Notes under the pieces: generated by a model | What the model was told of the DNA's origin: nothing | Databases searched by the model: none | Seen by the model: only the letters and a program-made list of their open reading frames with translations | Made by a program: the position numbers and the translations under genes | DNA from: an uncultured Clostridia bacterium | GTDB taxonomy: Bacteria; Bacillota; Clostridia; Oscillospirales; Acutalibacteraceae | NCBI GenBank assembly: GCA_947626485.1 | Contig: CANQSG010000005.1 | Span: 1-30,900, forward strand | Direction of reading: 5' to 3' | DNA: 30,900 nucleotides | Shown here: positions 15,898 through 23,158 of the stretch, piece after piece | Position numbering within the stretch: position 1 is the first letter of the stretch | Layout: each line of letters starts with the position of its first letter

Positions 15898-17541
15898 ATG
15901 ACGATCGGCAAAAAAATTGCAGCCCTGCGCGCCGCGGCGGGAATTTCGCAGGAGGAGCTGGCGGAAAAGTTAGACGTCTCGCGCCAGTCGGTCTCGAAAT
16001 GGGAGATGGGGCTGGCGGCGCCGCAGACCGACAAAATCCTGCTGCTGTGCGACCTTTTCCGCGTCACGGCCGACAGCCTGCTGCGCGAGAGCGTCTCCTT
16101 TGCAGGCGACCTGCCCGGCCGGCAGTCCGCCGCCGACCGACCGGCGCGCGCGAACAAATACTTCGGCACCGACGGCTTTCGGGGCGAGGGCAACGTGACC
16201 CTGACCTCCGATCAGGCCTACAAGGTCGGGCGGTTCCTCGGCTGGTATTTTTCGTCGCCCCTGACCGGGCTGCACGCGCCGAGTGACCGCCCCCGCATCG
16301 TCATCGGCAAGGACACGCGGCGGTCGAGTTATATGTTTGAATACGCGTTGGTGGCGGGGCTGACCGCCTCGGGCGCCGACGCCTATCTGCTGCACGTCAC
16401 GACGACGCCGAGCGTCTCCTACGTCACGCGGCAGGACGAATTCGACTGCGGCATCATGATCACCGCGTCGCACAACCCCTATTACGACAACGGCATCAAG
16501 GTGCTCAACCGCCACGGCGAAAAGCTGGACGACGCGACGGCGGCGCTCATCGAGGCCTATATCGACGGCGATTTGGAGCCCTTCGGCGTCTCCGGGGACG
16601 ACCTGCCGCTCGCGACGCGCGAAAGAATCGGCAGGATCGTCGACTACGTCGCGGGGCGCAACCGCTACGTCGGGTATCTGATCTCGGTCGCCTCTCACTC
16701 CTACCGGGAATTAAAGGTCGGGCTCGACTGCGCGAACGGTTCGGCGTGGATGATCGCGAAGGCGGTTTTCGACGCGCTGGGCGCGCAGACCCACGTGATC
16801 GGCGCGTCGCCCGACGGCATCAACGTGAACCGGGACTGCGGGTCGACCCACATCGAGGCGCTCGTCTCGCTGGTAAAGGAGAAGCGGCTCGACGTCGGCT
16901 TTGCCTTCGACGGGGACGCCGACCGCTGCATCGCCGTCGACGAGAACGGCAACGTCATCGACGGCGACTGCATTCTCTATATCCTCGCCTCGCGCCTGAA
17001 AGCCCGCGGCATGCTCGACGGCAACACCGTCGTCGCGACGGTCATGTCGAACACCGGCTTGTTCCGCGCGCTCGACGAGGCGAAAATCGGCTACGCGCAG
17101 ACGGCGGTCGGCGATCGCTTCGTCTACGAATGTATGGACAAAAACGGCTACCGGCTCGGCGGCGAGCAATCGGGGCACATCATCCTGAAAAAATACGCCA
17201 CGACCGGCGACGGGATTTTGACCGCGATCATGCTCTGCGAGGAGCTGCGCGACCGAAAGCTGCCCCTTTCGAAGCTGGCGGCTCCCGTCCGGCTCTACCC
17301 GCAGATGACCGAAAACGTCCGCGTTTCCGACAAGGAGGCGACGCTGCACGACGAGGCGGTGCGCAGCGTCGAGCGGGAGGTCGAGGCTGAGATCGGCGGC
17401 GCGGGGCGGGTCATGCTGCGGGCGAGCGGGACGGAGCCGGTCGTGCGCATCATGGTCGAAAGCGAAACGCCCGCGCAGTGCCGCGCCTACCTCGACCGCA
17501 TTTCCGGCGTCATCAAAAAGCGGGGGCACGCCTGCGAATAA
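15898..17541 (+). CDS. glmM: XRE helix-turn-helix / phosphoglucosamine mutase (GlmM) fusion
   Basis: 547 residues, about 100 more than ordinary GlmM (near 450). Residues 4-65 are a Cro/CI-type HTH (IAALRAAAGISQEELAEKL, then DVSRQSVSKWEMG). After a short linker (66-85), residues 86-547 are an intact GlmM: KYFGTDGFRGEG (87-98), the phosphoserine loop TASHNPYYDNGIK with Ser191, the metal loop DGDADR (338-343), the sugar loop GGEQSGH (421-427) and the phosphate loop RASGTEP (508-514). GlmM converts glucosamine-6-phosphate to glucosamine-1-phosphate for UDP-GlcNAc and peptidoglycan. AAAGGA lies 9 bases before the ATG. The reading frame is continuous, and a bidirectional terminator follows. Only a weak -10-like TATAGT (15855) is seen. 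A GlmM-like phosphomannomutase activity cannot be fully excluded. Confidence 0.9.
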   Translation: MTIGKKIAALRAAAGISQEELAEKLDVSRQSVSKWEMGLAAPQTDKILLLCDLFRVTADSLLRESVSFAGDLPGRQSAADRPARANKYFGTDGFRGEGNVTLTSDQAYKVGRFLGWYFSSPLTGLHAPSDRPRIVIGKDTRRSSYMFEYALVAGLTASGADAYLLHVTTTPSVSYVTRQDEFDCGIMITASHNPYYDNGIKVLNRHGEKLDDATAALIEAYIDGDLEPFGVSGDDLPLATRERIGRIVDYVAGRNRYVGYLISVASHSYRELKVGLDCANGSAWMIAKAVFDALGAQTHVIGASPDGINVNRDCGSTHIEALVSLVKEKRLDVGFAFDGDADRCIAVDENGNVIDGDCILYILASRLKARGMLDGNTVVATVMSNTGLFRALDEAKIGYAQTAVGDRFVYECMDKNGYRLGGEQSGHIILKKYATTGDGILTAIMLCEELRDRKLPLSKLAAPVRLYPQMTENVRVSDKEATLHDEAVRSVEREVEAEIGGAGRVMLRASGTEPVVRIMVESETPAQCRAYLDRISGVIKKRGHACE

Positions 17542-17546
17542 AACAG

Positions 17547-17585
17547 AAAAAAAGGGGAGGCTTCCTTGCGAAGTCTCCCCTTTTT
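17547..17585. terminator. Bidirectional terminator between glmM and the sulfatase gene
   Basis: An A run, GGGGAGGCTTC, loop CTTGC, GAAGTCTCCCC (one G-U pair) and TTTTT. Both strands give a strong GC stem followed by Ts, so it serves the two convergent genes. Confidence 0.92.
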
Positions 17586-17598
17586 GTCGGTTCGGGTT

Positions 17599-19647
17599 TT
17601 ACCACCCGGCGAGCACCTTGGCGTAATAGTCGGTGTCGAGGATGAGCGCCGAGACGGTGAAGCGGTTGTTGACGGTCTTGTTGATCTGGGCGATATAGTC
17701 CTTCTGCGCCTCGTCGTCGGCGAAGGTGACGCCCGCGGCGGGCTCGAAGGTCTTGGTCTGGGCGTTGTAGCGGCCGCGGTCGGTGATCCAGCTGCGGTTC
17801 GAGAAGATCACGAGCGGGTCGCTGTCCGAGAGGATGTCGCGCCCCATCATCAGCCGGGAATCGTATTCCAGCCCGAAGAGGTTGGAAAGGGTCGGCAGAA
17901 TGTCGAGGCTGGCGGCGTATTTGTCGATCGTGATCGGCTCCTCCATGCCGGGGCAATAGAGGATGAAGATGCTCTTGAAGAGCTCGAAATTCGTCTCGAC
18001 CGGGTGGCCGAGCATCTCGTCGAAATAGTGGTATTCGTTTTCCTTGTTCTCGCTGTCGAGCAGGCCGTAGGGGTAGTGGTCGGGGCTGAGCGCGATGACC
18101 GTCTTGTCGGCGATGCCGGCGGCTTCGAGCTTTGCGAGCAGGGACTGCATCGCGCGGTCGAGCTCGATGTTGCAGGCGTAATAGGCCTTCAGCTTATCCG
18201 AGCAGGTCAGATTTTCGACGAGCGCCCAGTTTTTGGCGGACATCGAATTGCCGATCTTGGAGTATTGCAGGTGGCCGCTGACCGTCATGTAATAGGTGAC
18301 GAACTGCTTTTCGGACTGGATATACTCCCCCGCCGTCGCCTCGATCATTTCGAGGTCGGATTCCGGCCAGGTCGGCTTGATCTGCTCCTTCGTCAGCCCG
18401 TTGCCGAGACCCTTGTAGGTGTACCCCATGTTCGGGTGGGAGACGTCACGGTGGTAATAATTATAGGTGTGGTTGTGGTAGGCGTTGCGCAGCGTGACGC
18501 CGAGGCGCTTGAACTGGTTGCCGAGGCAGAAGGGCATCGAATTGCTGCCCGAGAGGTAAAAACTCCAGACGCCCGATTTCGGGATCAGCCCGGTGCAGCC
18601 GACATATTCGCCGTCCGACGTGCTCACGCCCCAGATCGGCGTGTAGAAATTCGTGAAGCGGAAGCCCTCGTTCTGCATCTTGTAGAGCGTCGGGGTCAAA
18701 TCCTTGTCGACCGCGTAGGGCGAGAAGCCCTCGGCGGTGATGTGGATAAGGTTGTAGCCCCGGAACATGCCGGTGTAGCGGTTCGTGTAGGTCGGCGTTT
18801 CGGCGGCGAAATACTCGTCCAGCTGCTTGACGTCCTTGTCGGTCTCGGACGCCGCGAGCGTGCTGAAATCGATGTTCATCGTCTGCGGCTTGCGCTCGAA
18901 TTCCGGCTCCTGCGAGGCGGTGTCGGACGAAACGTCGCCGGACGCATCGGAGGAGGCGTCCACCTCGAGATAGGAATGCTGCTGAATGCCGAGGATGTTA
19001 TACTTGAAATCGAGCATTTCGGTGCGCAGCAGGCCGAATTCCTCGACTGTCAGGTTGGGGTCGAAGGGGCTGTGATAGAGCGCGGCGGAGGAGGGGATGA
19101 TCGTGATAAACAGGATCGTCAGGAAGTGCAGCGCGAAGAAGCAGGCGACGAGCACGAGGTTCATCTGCCAGGGCTGATGCGCGCAGCGGATGCGCTTTTT
19201 GCCCCAGATACAGAAGACGACGAGCGGCAGGCTCAGCAGCAGGATCGCCGGGACGCCGGAGACGATGGCGTCGATCGTCGCCTTGACAAGGCCGTTAGCG
19301 ATGACCTGCTCGGTCCCGCCCGCGACGAGGGAATAGAGGATCAGGAACTTGCCGAAAAACTTCTGATAGATGATCTGCGTGCTGTATAGCACGAGGAAGA
19401 GGCTCAACAGTACGATGGCGACGACGCGGTTGCCCTTCTTGCCGAAAAACGAGCAGAACACCCGCAGCAAAAAGCCGGCGGCGACCGAAAAGAGCGCCGT
19501 AAACAGCAGCCCCAAATTGAAGAAGGACTTGCAGCAGAAGGCCTTGAGCACCAGCTCCATGTAAAACAGGCTGATTGCGAAAAAGACGAAAAGGTCGAGC
19601 CGTTTGACACGGCGCCGCGTTTGTTTTGCTTCCTTTGATTCGGACAT
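17599..19647 (-). CDS. LTA-synthase-family membrane sulfatase / phosphoglycerol transferase
   Basis: 682 residues. The start is the ATG at 19647, with GGGAG 8 bases upstream; an in-frame GTG at 19656 lies inside that site. Four to five N-terminal membrane helices (about 18-190) are followed by a linker (225-255) and an extracellular sulfatase-type domain (about 295-680). Candidate metal and catalytic residues are Glu306 (IHITAEGFSP), Thr343 (WGVSTSDGEYVG, matching the LtaS nucleophile threonine) and the DH of ALSPDHYPYG. LtaS-type enzymes move glycerol phosphate from phosphatidylglycerol to a polymer or glycan outside the cell. Whether this one makes lipoteichoic acid or decorates another glycan cannot be told. 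A sigma-A promoter lies upstream and the gene appears monocistronic. Confidence 0.88.
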   Translation of the reverse strand: MSESKEAKQTRRRVKRLDLFVFFAISLFYMELVLKAFCCKSFFNLGLLFTALFSVAAGFLLRVFCSFFGKKGNRVVAIVLLSLFLVLYSTQIIYQKFFGKFLILYSLVAGGTEQVIANGLVKATIDAIVSGVPAILLLSLPLVVFCIWGKKRIRCAHQPWQMNLVLVACFFALHFLTILFITIIPSSAALYHSPFDPNLTVEEFGLLRTEMLDFKYNILGIQQHSYLEVDASSDASGDVSSDTASQEPEFERKPQTMNIDFSTLAASETDKDVKQLDEYFAAETPTYTNRYTGMFRGYNLIHITAEGFSPYAVDKDLTPTLYKMQNEGFRFTNFYTPIWGVSTSDGEYVGCTGLIPKSGVWSFYLSGSNSMPFCLGNQFKRLGVTLRNAYHNHTYNYYHRDVSHPNMGYTYKGLGNGLTKEQIKPTWPESDLEMIEATAGEYIQSEKQFVTYYMTVSGHLQYSKIGNSMSAKNWALVENLTCSDKLKAYYACNIELDRAMQSLLAKLEAAGIADKTVIALSPDHYPYGLLDSENKENEYHYFDEMLGHPVETNFELFKSIFILYCPGMEEPITIDKYAASLDILPTLSNLFGLEYDSRLMMGRDILSDSDPLVIFSNRSWITDRGRYNAQTKTFEPAAGVTFADDEAQKDYIAQINKTVNNRFTVSALILDTDYYAKVLAGW

Positions 19648-19670
19648 TCCATTCACTCCCTACCTTAGAG

Positions 19671-19699
19671 AGTATACCTTTTTTCGACCCGAAAATCAA
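19671..19699 (-). promoter_or_regulatory. Sigma-A promoter for the sulfatase gene
   Basis: Minus strand TTGATT (19699-19694), a 17-base spacer and TATACT (19676-19671), followed by the ATG at 19647 after a very short leader. Confidence 0.8.
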
Positions 19700-19737
19700 G
19701 CGTTTTCGCCGACATTCAGGAAATATTAACAAATTGC

Positions 19738-19749
19738 GACCGATCGGTC
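19738..19749. repeat. 12-bp perfect palindrome GACCGATCGGTC
   Basis: It is its own reverse complement. It overlaps the last codons of the small ORF ending at 19748 and lies about 39 bases upstream of the sulfatase -35 box. No T run follows in either direction, so a terminator role is unlikely; a protein-binding site is possible. Confidence 0.4.
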
Positions 19750-19945
19750 AAAACGGAAGCTCGAAATCGAGGAACCGAAAACCGTCCTCGGTCAGCTCCA
19801 CCGGCGGGCGGTAGTCGTCGAAGCCCTGCGCGCGAATTTCGCGGTAGGCGGCGCAGACCCCGCCGAGCAAAATCGCCGCGCAGCAGAGCGCCAGCATCGT
19901 GACGGCGAGGGTGCGGCGGTAAAGGGCGCCGGAATTTTTTCGCAT
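19748..19945 (-). CDS. Small single-pass membrane protein, function unknown
   Basis: 65 residues. A basic N-terminus (MRKNSGALYRR) precedes one hydrophobic helix (about 12-33, TLAVTMLALCCAAILLGGVC), then an acidic, aromatic tail ending FRFLDFELPF. I do not recognise the family. AAAGGATG lies 8 bases before the ATG, and the gene starts 24 bases after the spoIIP stop on the same strand, so it is very likely read from the same sigma-E/sigma-G transcripts and made in sporulation. The C-terminal side is probably outside the membrane by the positive-inside rule. Coding status rests on the ribosome site, position and clean membrane profile. Confidence 0.65.
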   Translation of the reverse strand: MRKNSGALYRRTLAVTMLALCCAAILLGGVCAAYREIRAQGFDDYRPPVELTEDGFRFLDFELPF

Positions 19946-19969
19946 TCTTTTTTCATCCTTTTTGAAAAT

Positions 19970-21067
19970 TCAGCAGAATGTGTTCAGTAATCTGCCGAGC
20001 GAATCGGCGGCGAGCTGCGCCCCGTAGGCGGCCTCGGTGAAGGTGTTGGTCTCGGTGCCGACCTCGAGCAGCATCGAGCCGGTCGTCAGGTGTTCGTTGT
20101 ATTTCTTGGCGGCGAAGGTCATCGCCCGCGCGAGGCCGGGATAATCGGTCTCCATCGCCTGTTGAAAGCGGCAGGCCAGCCGAAAATTTTCCCGCCAGTT
20201 CTCAAAGCCGGTCACCGTGCCGTCCTGGCAGCCCATCACCAGCATCACCTGCGCCGCCCGTTTGCCGCCGATCGTCGTGACGGGGCGCGCCTTGTCGGCG
20301 CCCTGCAGCGAAATCGAATCTCGGTGGACGTCGAGCACGATGCGGATCGAGGGGTATTGCTGCAAATAGCGGCGAATCGTCTTTTCGGCGTTCGCGTAGC
20401 TGCCGGTATAGGAGGGGTTGTCGTGCTGGGTGGTATCGTGCAGCACCGAAAAGCCCGCCGCCCGCAGGCGCGATGCCACGACGTCGCCGATGTAGACCAT
20501 GTTGCGGGTGTTGTCGGTGGAGCGGGTCGGGTCGTCGGCGGTGTAAAAATCGCGGCTCTCGTAGAGATAGCTCTCGGTCGCGTGGGTGTGGACGATCAGG
20601 ATTTCGGGCGCGGCGGATTTCGTCAGCTTGATTTTCAGCGGCGCCGCCAGCTCGGCGTTCAGGTCGATTTGCAGCGAGGTTTTGTTTTTGATATAGACCT
20701 TCTGCGCCGAAAGGGCGGCGCTGTAAGGCGAAAGAAACTGCTCGACGATCTTGCCGACGGCCTGTCCCGGCGAGGCGGCGGTGACGGCGGGATTCTGCGG
20801 CGGCGCGGGAAGTGATGCGTCCTGCGGCGTCGCAGGCGCCGACGAGGTGTCGCCCGGGTCGGACGAGGCAGAGCCCGTCGATTCGGCGGCGGATGCGGAT
20901 GCGGGCGGGTCGTTCGGCGCGTCCGGTTCGGCGACGGTGGGGTGCGTGTCGGGCGCGGCGGCGGCGTAAAACCCGCCGGGGTGATAATAAAAGCCGCTGA
21001 AAAACAGGGCGAAGACCGCGACGGCGCAGGTGACGCCCACCAAAATCGCCCCGCTGATTTTCTGCAT
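19970..21067 (-). CDS. spoIIP: Stage II sporulation protein P
   Basis: 365 residues. An N-terminal membrane anchor (about 6-26) is followed by a low-complexity Ala/Pro/Ser spacer (36-102) and the catalytic domain (about 150-365). The domain shows the family motif ILIVHTHATESYLY (157-170, with His160, His162 and Glu165), NMVYIGDVVASRLRAAG, and IVLDVHRDSI (243-252). SpoIIP is a peptidoglycan amidase and endopeptidase that works with SpoIID and SpoIIM to thin septal wall and drive engulfment in the mother cell. GGAGGTGA precedes the ATG by 7-8 bases, and a sigma-E-type promoter lies just upstream, matching its known mother-cell control. gpr lies immediately before it, the common Firmicute order. 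Confidence 0.95.
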   Translation of the reverse strand: MQKISGAILVGVTCAVAVFALFFSGFYYHPGGFYAAAAPDTHPTVAEPDAPNDPPASASAAESTGSASSDPGDTSSAPATPQDASLPAPPQNPAVTAASPGQAVGKIVEQFLSPYSAALSAQKVYIKNKTSLQIDLNAELAAPLKIKLTKSAAPEILIVHTHATESYLYESRDFYTADDPTRSTDNTRNMVYIGDVVASRLRAAGFSVLHDTTQHDNPSYTGSYANAEKTIRRYLQQYPSIRIVLDVHRDSISLQGADKARPVTTIGGKRAAQVMLVMGCQDGTVTGFENWRENFRLACRFQQAMETDYPGLARAMTFAAKKYNEHLTTGSMLLEVGTETNTFTEAAYGAQLAADSLGRLLNTFC

Positions 21068-21091
21068 GACCGCTCACCTCCGCACACGATC

Positions 21092-21120
21092 AATGTATGC
21101 GGCGGCGGCGGAAATTAGAC
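21092..21120 (-). promoter_or_regulatory. Sigma-E-type promoter for spoIIP
   Basis: Minus strand GTCTAATT (21120-21113), a 13-base spacer and CATACATT (21099-21092). The -10 fits the Bacillus sigma-E consensus CATACAnT exactly and the -35 matches GTCATATT at six of eight positions. It overlaps the gpr stop and leaves a leader of about 18 bases. Confidence 0.7.
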
Positions 21121-21978
21121 CAGCGCGCGCAGGATCTCGGGCGGCACGGCGGGGTGCAGCGCGCAGTTGACCGCGTGGGAAAGCAGGGCTGCCGCCCGGT
21201 CGATCAGCAGGTCGATCTCGCGAGGCGTCACCATCATCTGCCGTCCCTCCGGCTCGACGGCGGGCGGCGGGCTTTGCGCGGACAATAAATCCTGCGCGAG
21301 GGTGGCGGCGTCGACGACGGTCGGGACGCCGAGCGAGACGACCGGCACGCCGAGCGACGCGGGCGAGAGCTCGCTGCGGGCGTTGCCGACGCCGGAGCCG
21401 GGCGAAATGCCGCTGTCGGCGAGCTGCACCGTGCAGCCGAGGCGGCGCAGACTGCGGGACGCCAGCGCGTCGATCGCCAGCACCGCCGCCGGACGGACCC
21501 GCTGCACGACGCCCCGGATGAGCTCGCGCGTCTCGACGCCCGTCTGCCCCAGCACGCCCGGCCGAAAGACCGCCGCGCTGCGCAGCCCGGAAAGCCCGAC
21601 CGAGCGCGCCAGCTCGCGCGAGATGTGCCGCGTCGCAAGCACCTTGTCCGCCGTTTTCGGTCCCAGGGCGTCGGGCGTGATTGCCGGGTTGCCGAGCCCG
21701 ACGACGAGCACCGTGCCGCGCTTCGGCAGCAGCATCGCGAGCGCCCGCACAAGGGCGGCGTGGGCGTCGTCGAGCGTGCCGCCCGCATCCGTCAGGGCGG
21801 GGATTTCGAGGGTGACGTAGACGCCGGGCGGCTTGCCGATGGCGCGCGCGGCAGCTGCGGAGCAGACCCGAATTTGGGTGACGGTCACCCCGCCGCGCCG
21901 CTCGACCCGCCGCACCACACCGTCGACCGCGCCGCAGAGCTCCTGCCGTTCGAGCGCGAGATCGGTTCGCAGCTGCAT
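21115..21978 (-). CDS. gpr: Spore germination protease GPR
   Basis: 287 residues, shorter than Bacillus GPR (near 370). It opens MQLRTDLALERQEL, carrying the RTDLA-E signature that in Bacillus follows the zymogen propeptide; here almost nothing precedes it. Further family features are VLVVGLGNPAITPDALGPKTADKVLATRHI, here in parts, and VLAIDALASRSLRRLG with LADSGISPGSGVGNARSELS. GPR degrades the small acid-soluble proteins that coat spore DNA when spores germinate. AAGGGGGC precedes the ATG and a sigma-G/F-type promoter sits upstream. It is divergent from rpsT and followed by spoIIP, an order conserved in many spore formers. Confidence 0.95.
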   Translation of the reverse strand: MQLRTDLALERQELCGAVDGVVRRVERRGGVTVTQIRVCSAAAARAIGKPPGVYVTLEIPALTDAGGTLDDAHAALVRALAMLLPKRGTVLVVGLGNPAITPDALGPKTADKVLATRHISRELARSVGLSGLRSAAVFRPGVLGQTGVETRELIRGVVQRVRPAAVLAIDALASRSLRRLGCTVQLADSGISPGSGVGNARSELSPASLGVPVVSLGVPTVVDAATLAQDLLSAQSPPPAVEPEGRQMMVTPREIDLLIDRAAALLSHAVNCALHPAVPPEILRALV

Positions 21979-22009
21979 AAAACGCCCCCTTTTTGGTATC
22001 TTCGCTCCT

Positions 22010-22039
22010 TAGTATGCGCCGCGCCCGCCCGCGCTATAC
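22010..22039 (-). promoter_or_regulatory. Sigma-G/F-type forespore promoter for gpr
   Basis: Minus strand GTATA (22039-22035), an 18-base spacer and CATACTA (22016-22010). Both boxes match the Bacillus sigma-G consensus (GHATR and CATWMTA). This fits the known forespore expression of gpr. Confidence 0.75.
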
Positions 22040-22090
22040 CGCCCCGCGCCGCCGATAAGACGCGATTTTTCGGATTTTCCAAAAAAATGC

Positions 22091-22119
22091 TTGCAAAACC
22101 GGGCGGGTTGTGCTATGAT
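22091..22119 (+). promoter_or_regulatory. Sigma-A promoter for rpsT
   Basis: TTGCAA (22091-22096), a 17-base spacer and TATGAT (22114-22119). It is back to back with the forespore promoter of gpr. Confidence 0.78.
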
Positions 22120-22162
22120 AAGATGTACATGAGAATTTCGTTTTTTTGAAGGAGGTGGAACC

Positions 22163-22426
22163 ATGCCGAACATCAAATCCGCGAAAAAGCGCGTCCTGAT
22201 CGGGGAAGCGAACAACCAACGCAACAAGGCGTATCGCTCCGCGCTCCGCACCGCCATCAAGAAGGCGGACGCCGCCGTCGCCGCCAACGCGCCCGACGCG
22301 CCCGAAGCCGTCAAGGCCGCCGTGCAGAAGATCGACCGCGCCGCCGGAAAGGGCATTCTGCATAAGAATACCGCCGCCCGGAAAAAATCCGCTTTGGCAA
22401 ACCGCCTGAACCGCACCGGCGCTTAA
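22163..22426 (+). CDS. rpsT: Ribosomal protein bS20
   Basis: 87 residues, the usual length. The N-terminus MPNIKSAKKRVLIGEANNQR is the S20 signature; the rest is basic and helical (RSALRTAIKKADAAV, then GILHKNTAARKKSALANRLN). S20 binds 16S rRNA early in assembly of the small subunit. A very strong AAGGAGGTGG lies just before the ATG. It is divergent from gpr as in Bacillus and has its own promoter; the leader is only about 37 bases. Confidence 0.98.
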   Translation: MPNIKSAKKRVLIGEANNQRNKAYRSALRTAIKKADAAVAANAPDAPEAVKAAVQKIDRAAGKGILHKNTAARKKSALANRLNRTGA

Positions 22427-22449
22427 AGCTCCGCGTTCCGGCTGCTTCG

Positions 22450-22491
22450 CAGACTTTGCGCTTTTGCAGGGTCTGTTTTTCTTTTTGCCGA
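22450..22491 (+). terminator. Probable terminator after rpsT
   Basis: CAGAC and GTCTG can pair around about 17 bases, with an inner TGC/GCA pairing, followed by a T-rich run (TTTTTCTTTTT). The stem is short, so efficiency is uncertain. Confidence 0.5.
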
Positions 22492-22512
22492 AAAAAACGC
22501 CGCAGCGGGCGG

Positions 22513-22541
22513 TTGCTTTCTTCCCGCGCGCGTGGTATGCT
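22513..22541 (+). promoter_or_regulatory. Probable sigma-A promoter for the small lipoprotein gene
   Basis: TTGCTT (22513-22518), a 17-base spacer and TATGCT (22536-22541), about 52 bases before the ATG at 22594. Confidence 0.6.
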
Positions 22542-22593
22542 GTTTTTCAGTCGGGCGGGCGCCTGGCAATCGAAATCGGAAAAGGGGATTTTT

Positions 22594-23082
22594 ATGAAAA
22601 AAGGCGTCGCACTGTTGCTGCTTTTGCTCCTTTTGGCTTCTGGCCTGACGGCCTGCTGCAGCGTGGACGACCAGGTCGCGCGGGCGCTGGGGGTCGACGT
22701 ATCGAACGGCGAACAGCTTTCCTATTCCGATACCCACGGCGGCTTTCACGGGGACGGCACGACCTGCATCGTCTATCATTTCGACGGGGATACCGCTTTG
22801 GAGGAGATCAAAAATTCCGCGGCGTGGCAGAAATTTCCCCTGGACGAGACCGTGCGGACGCTGGTTTACGGTTCGTTCGGCGACGACGCGGACATCTGGC
22901 CGGCGTTGAGCGACGACGTGGGGGAGCCGATCGTCCCGGAAATTCAAAACGGGTATTATCGGCTCATCGACCGGCAGTACGACCCGACGACAAGTATTTT
23001 AGATCGGTATTCCTACAACTTTACCTTGGGGCTATATGATACCGATACGAACACGCTGTATTTCTGCATGCTGGATACCTGA
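22594..23082 (+). CDS. Small lipoprotein, function unknown
   Basis: 162 residues from the ATG at 22594; upstream in-frame codons are arginine-rich and not signal-like, and GGGGA lies 5 bases before this ATG. A lipoprotein signal (1-20, LLLLLLLLASGLTAC) gives the lipid cysteine at 21 (LTAC). The mature part is small, acidic and rich in aromatic residues (SYSDTHGGFHGDGTTCIVYHF, IQNGYYRLIDRQYDP, YNFTLGLYDTDTNTLYFCM), consistent with a compact beta-sheet domain. I do not recognise a named family, and no partner gene is adjacent. It is flanked by its own likely promoter and terminator, so it is probably expressed alone. Confidence 0.82.
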   Translation: MKKGVALLLLLLLLASGLTACCSVDDQVARALGVDVSNGEQLSYSDTHGGFHGDGTTCIVYHFDGDTALEEIKNSAAWQKFPLDETVRTLVYGSFGDDADIWPALSDDVGEPIVPEIQNGYYRLIDRQYDPTTSILDRYSYNFTLGLYDTDTNTLYFCMLDT

Positions 23083-23100
23083 CGCGCCGTCAAAGACGCA

Positions 23101-23137
23101 AAAAGGGAGACGACTTCGCTTGAAGCGTCTCCCTTTG
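23101..23137. terminator. Bidirectional terminator between the lipoprotein gene and jag
   Basis: AAAGGGAGAC (23103-23112) and GTCTCCCTTT (23128-23137) pair, with an inner CTTC/GAAG. On the minus strand TTTTTG follows, giving a good terminator for the jag operon; on the plus strand the T run is weak. Confidence 0.8.
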
Positions 23138-23158
23138 GTCGTTTGATTCTGTTTTGCG

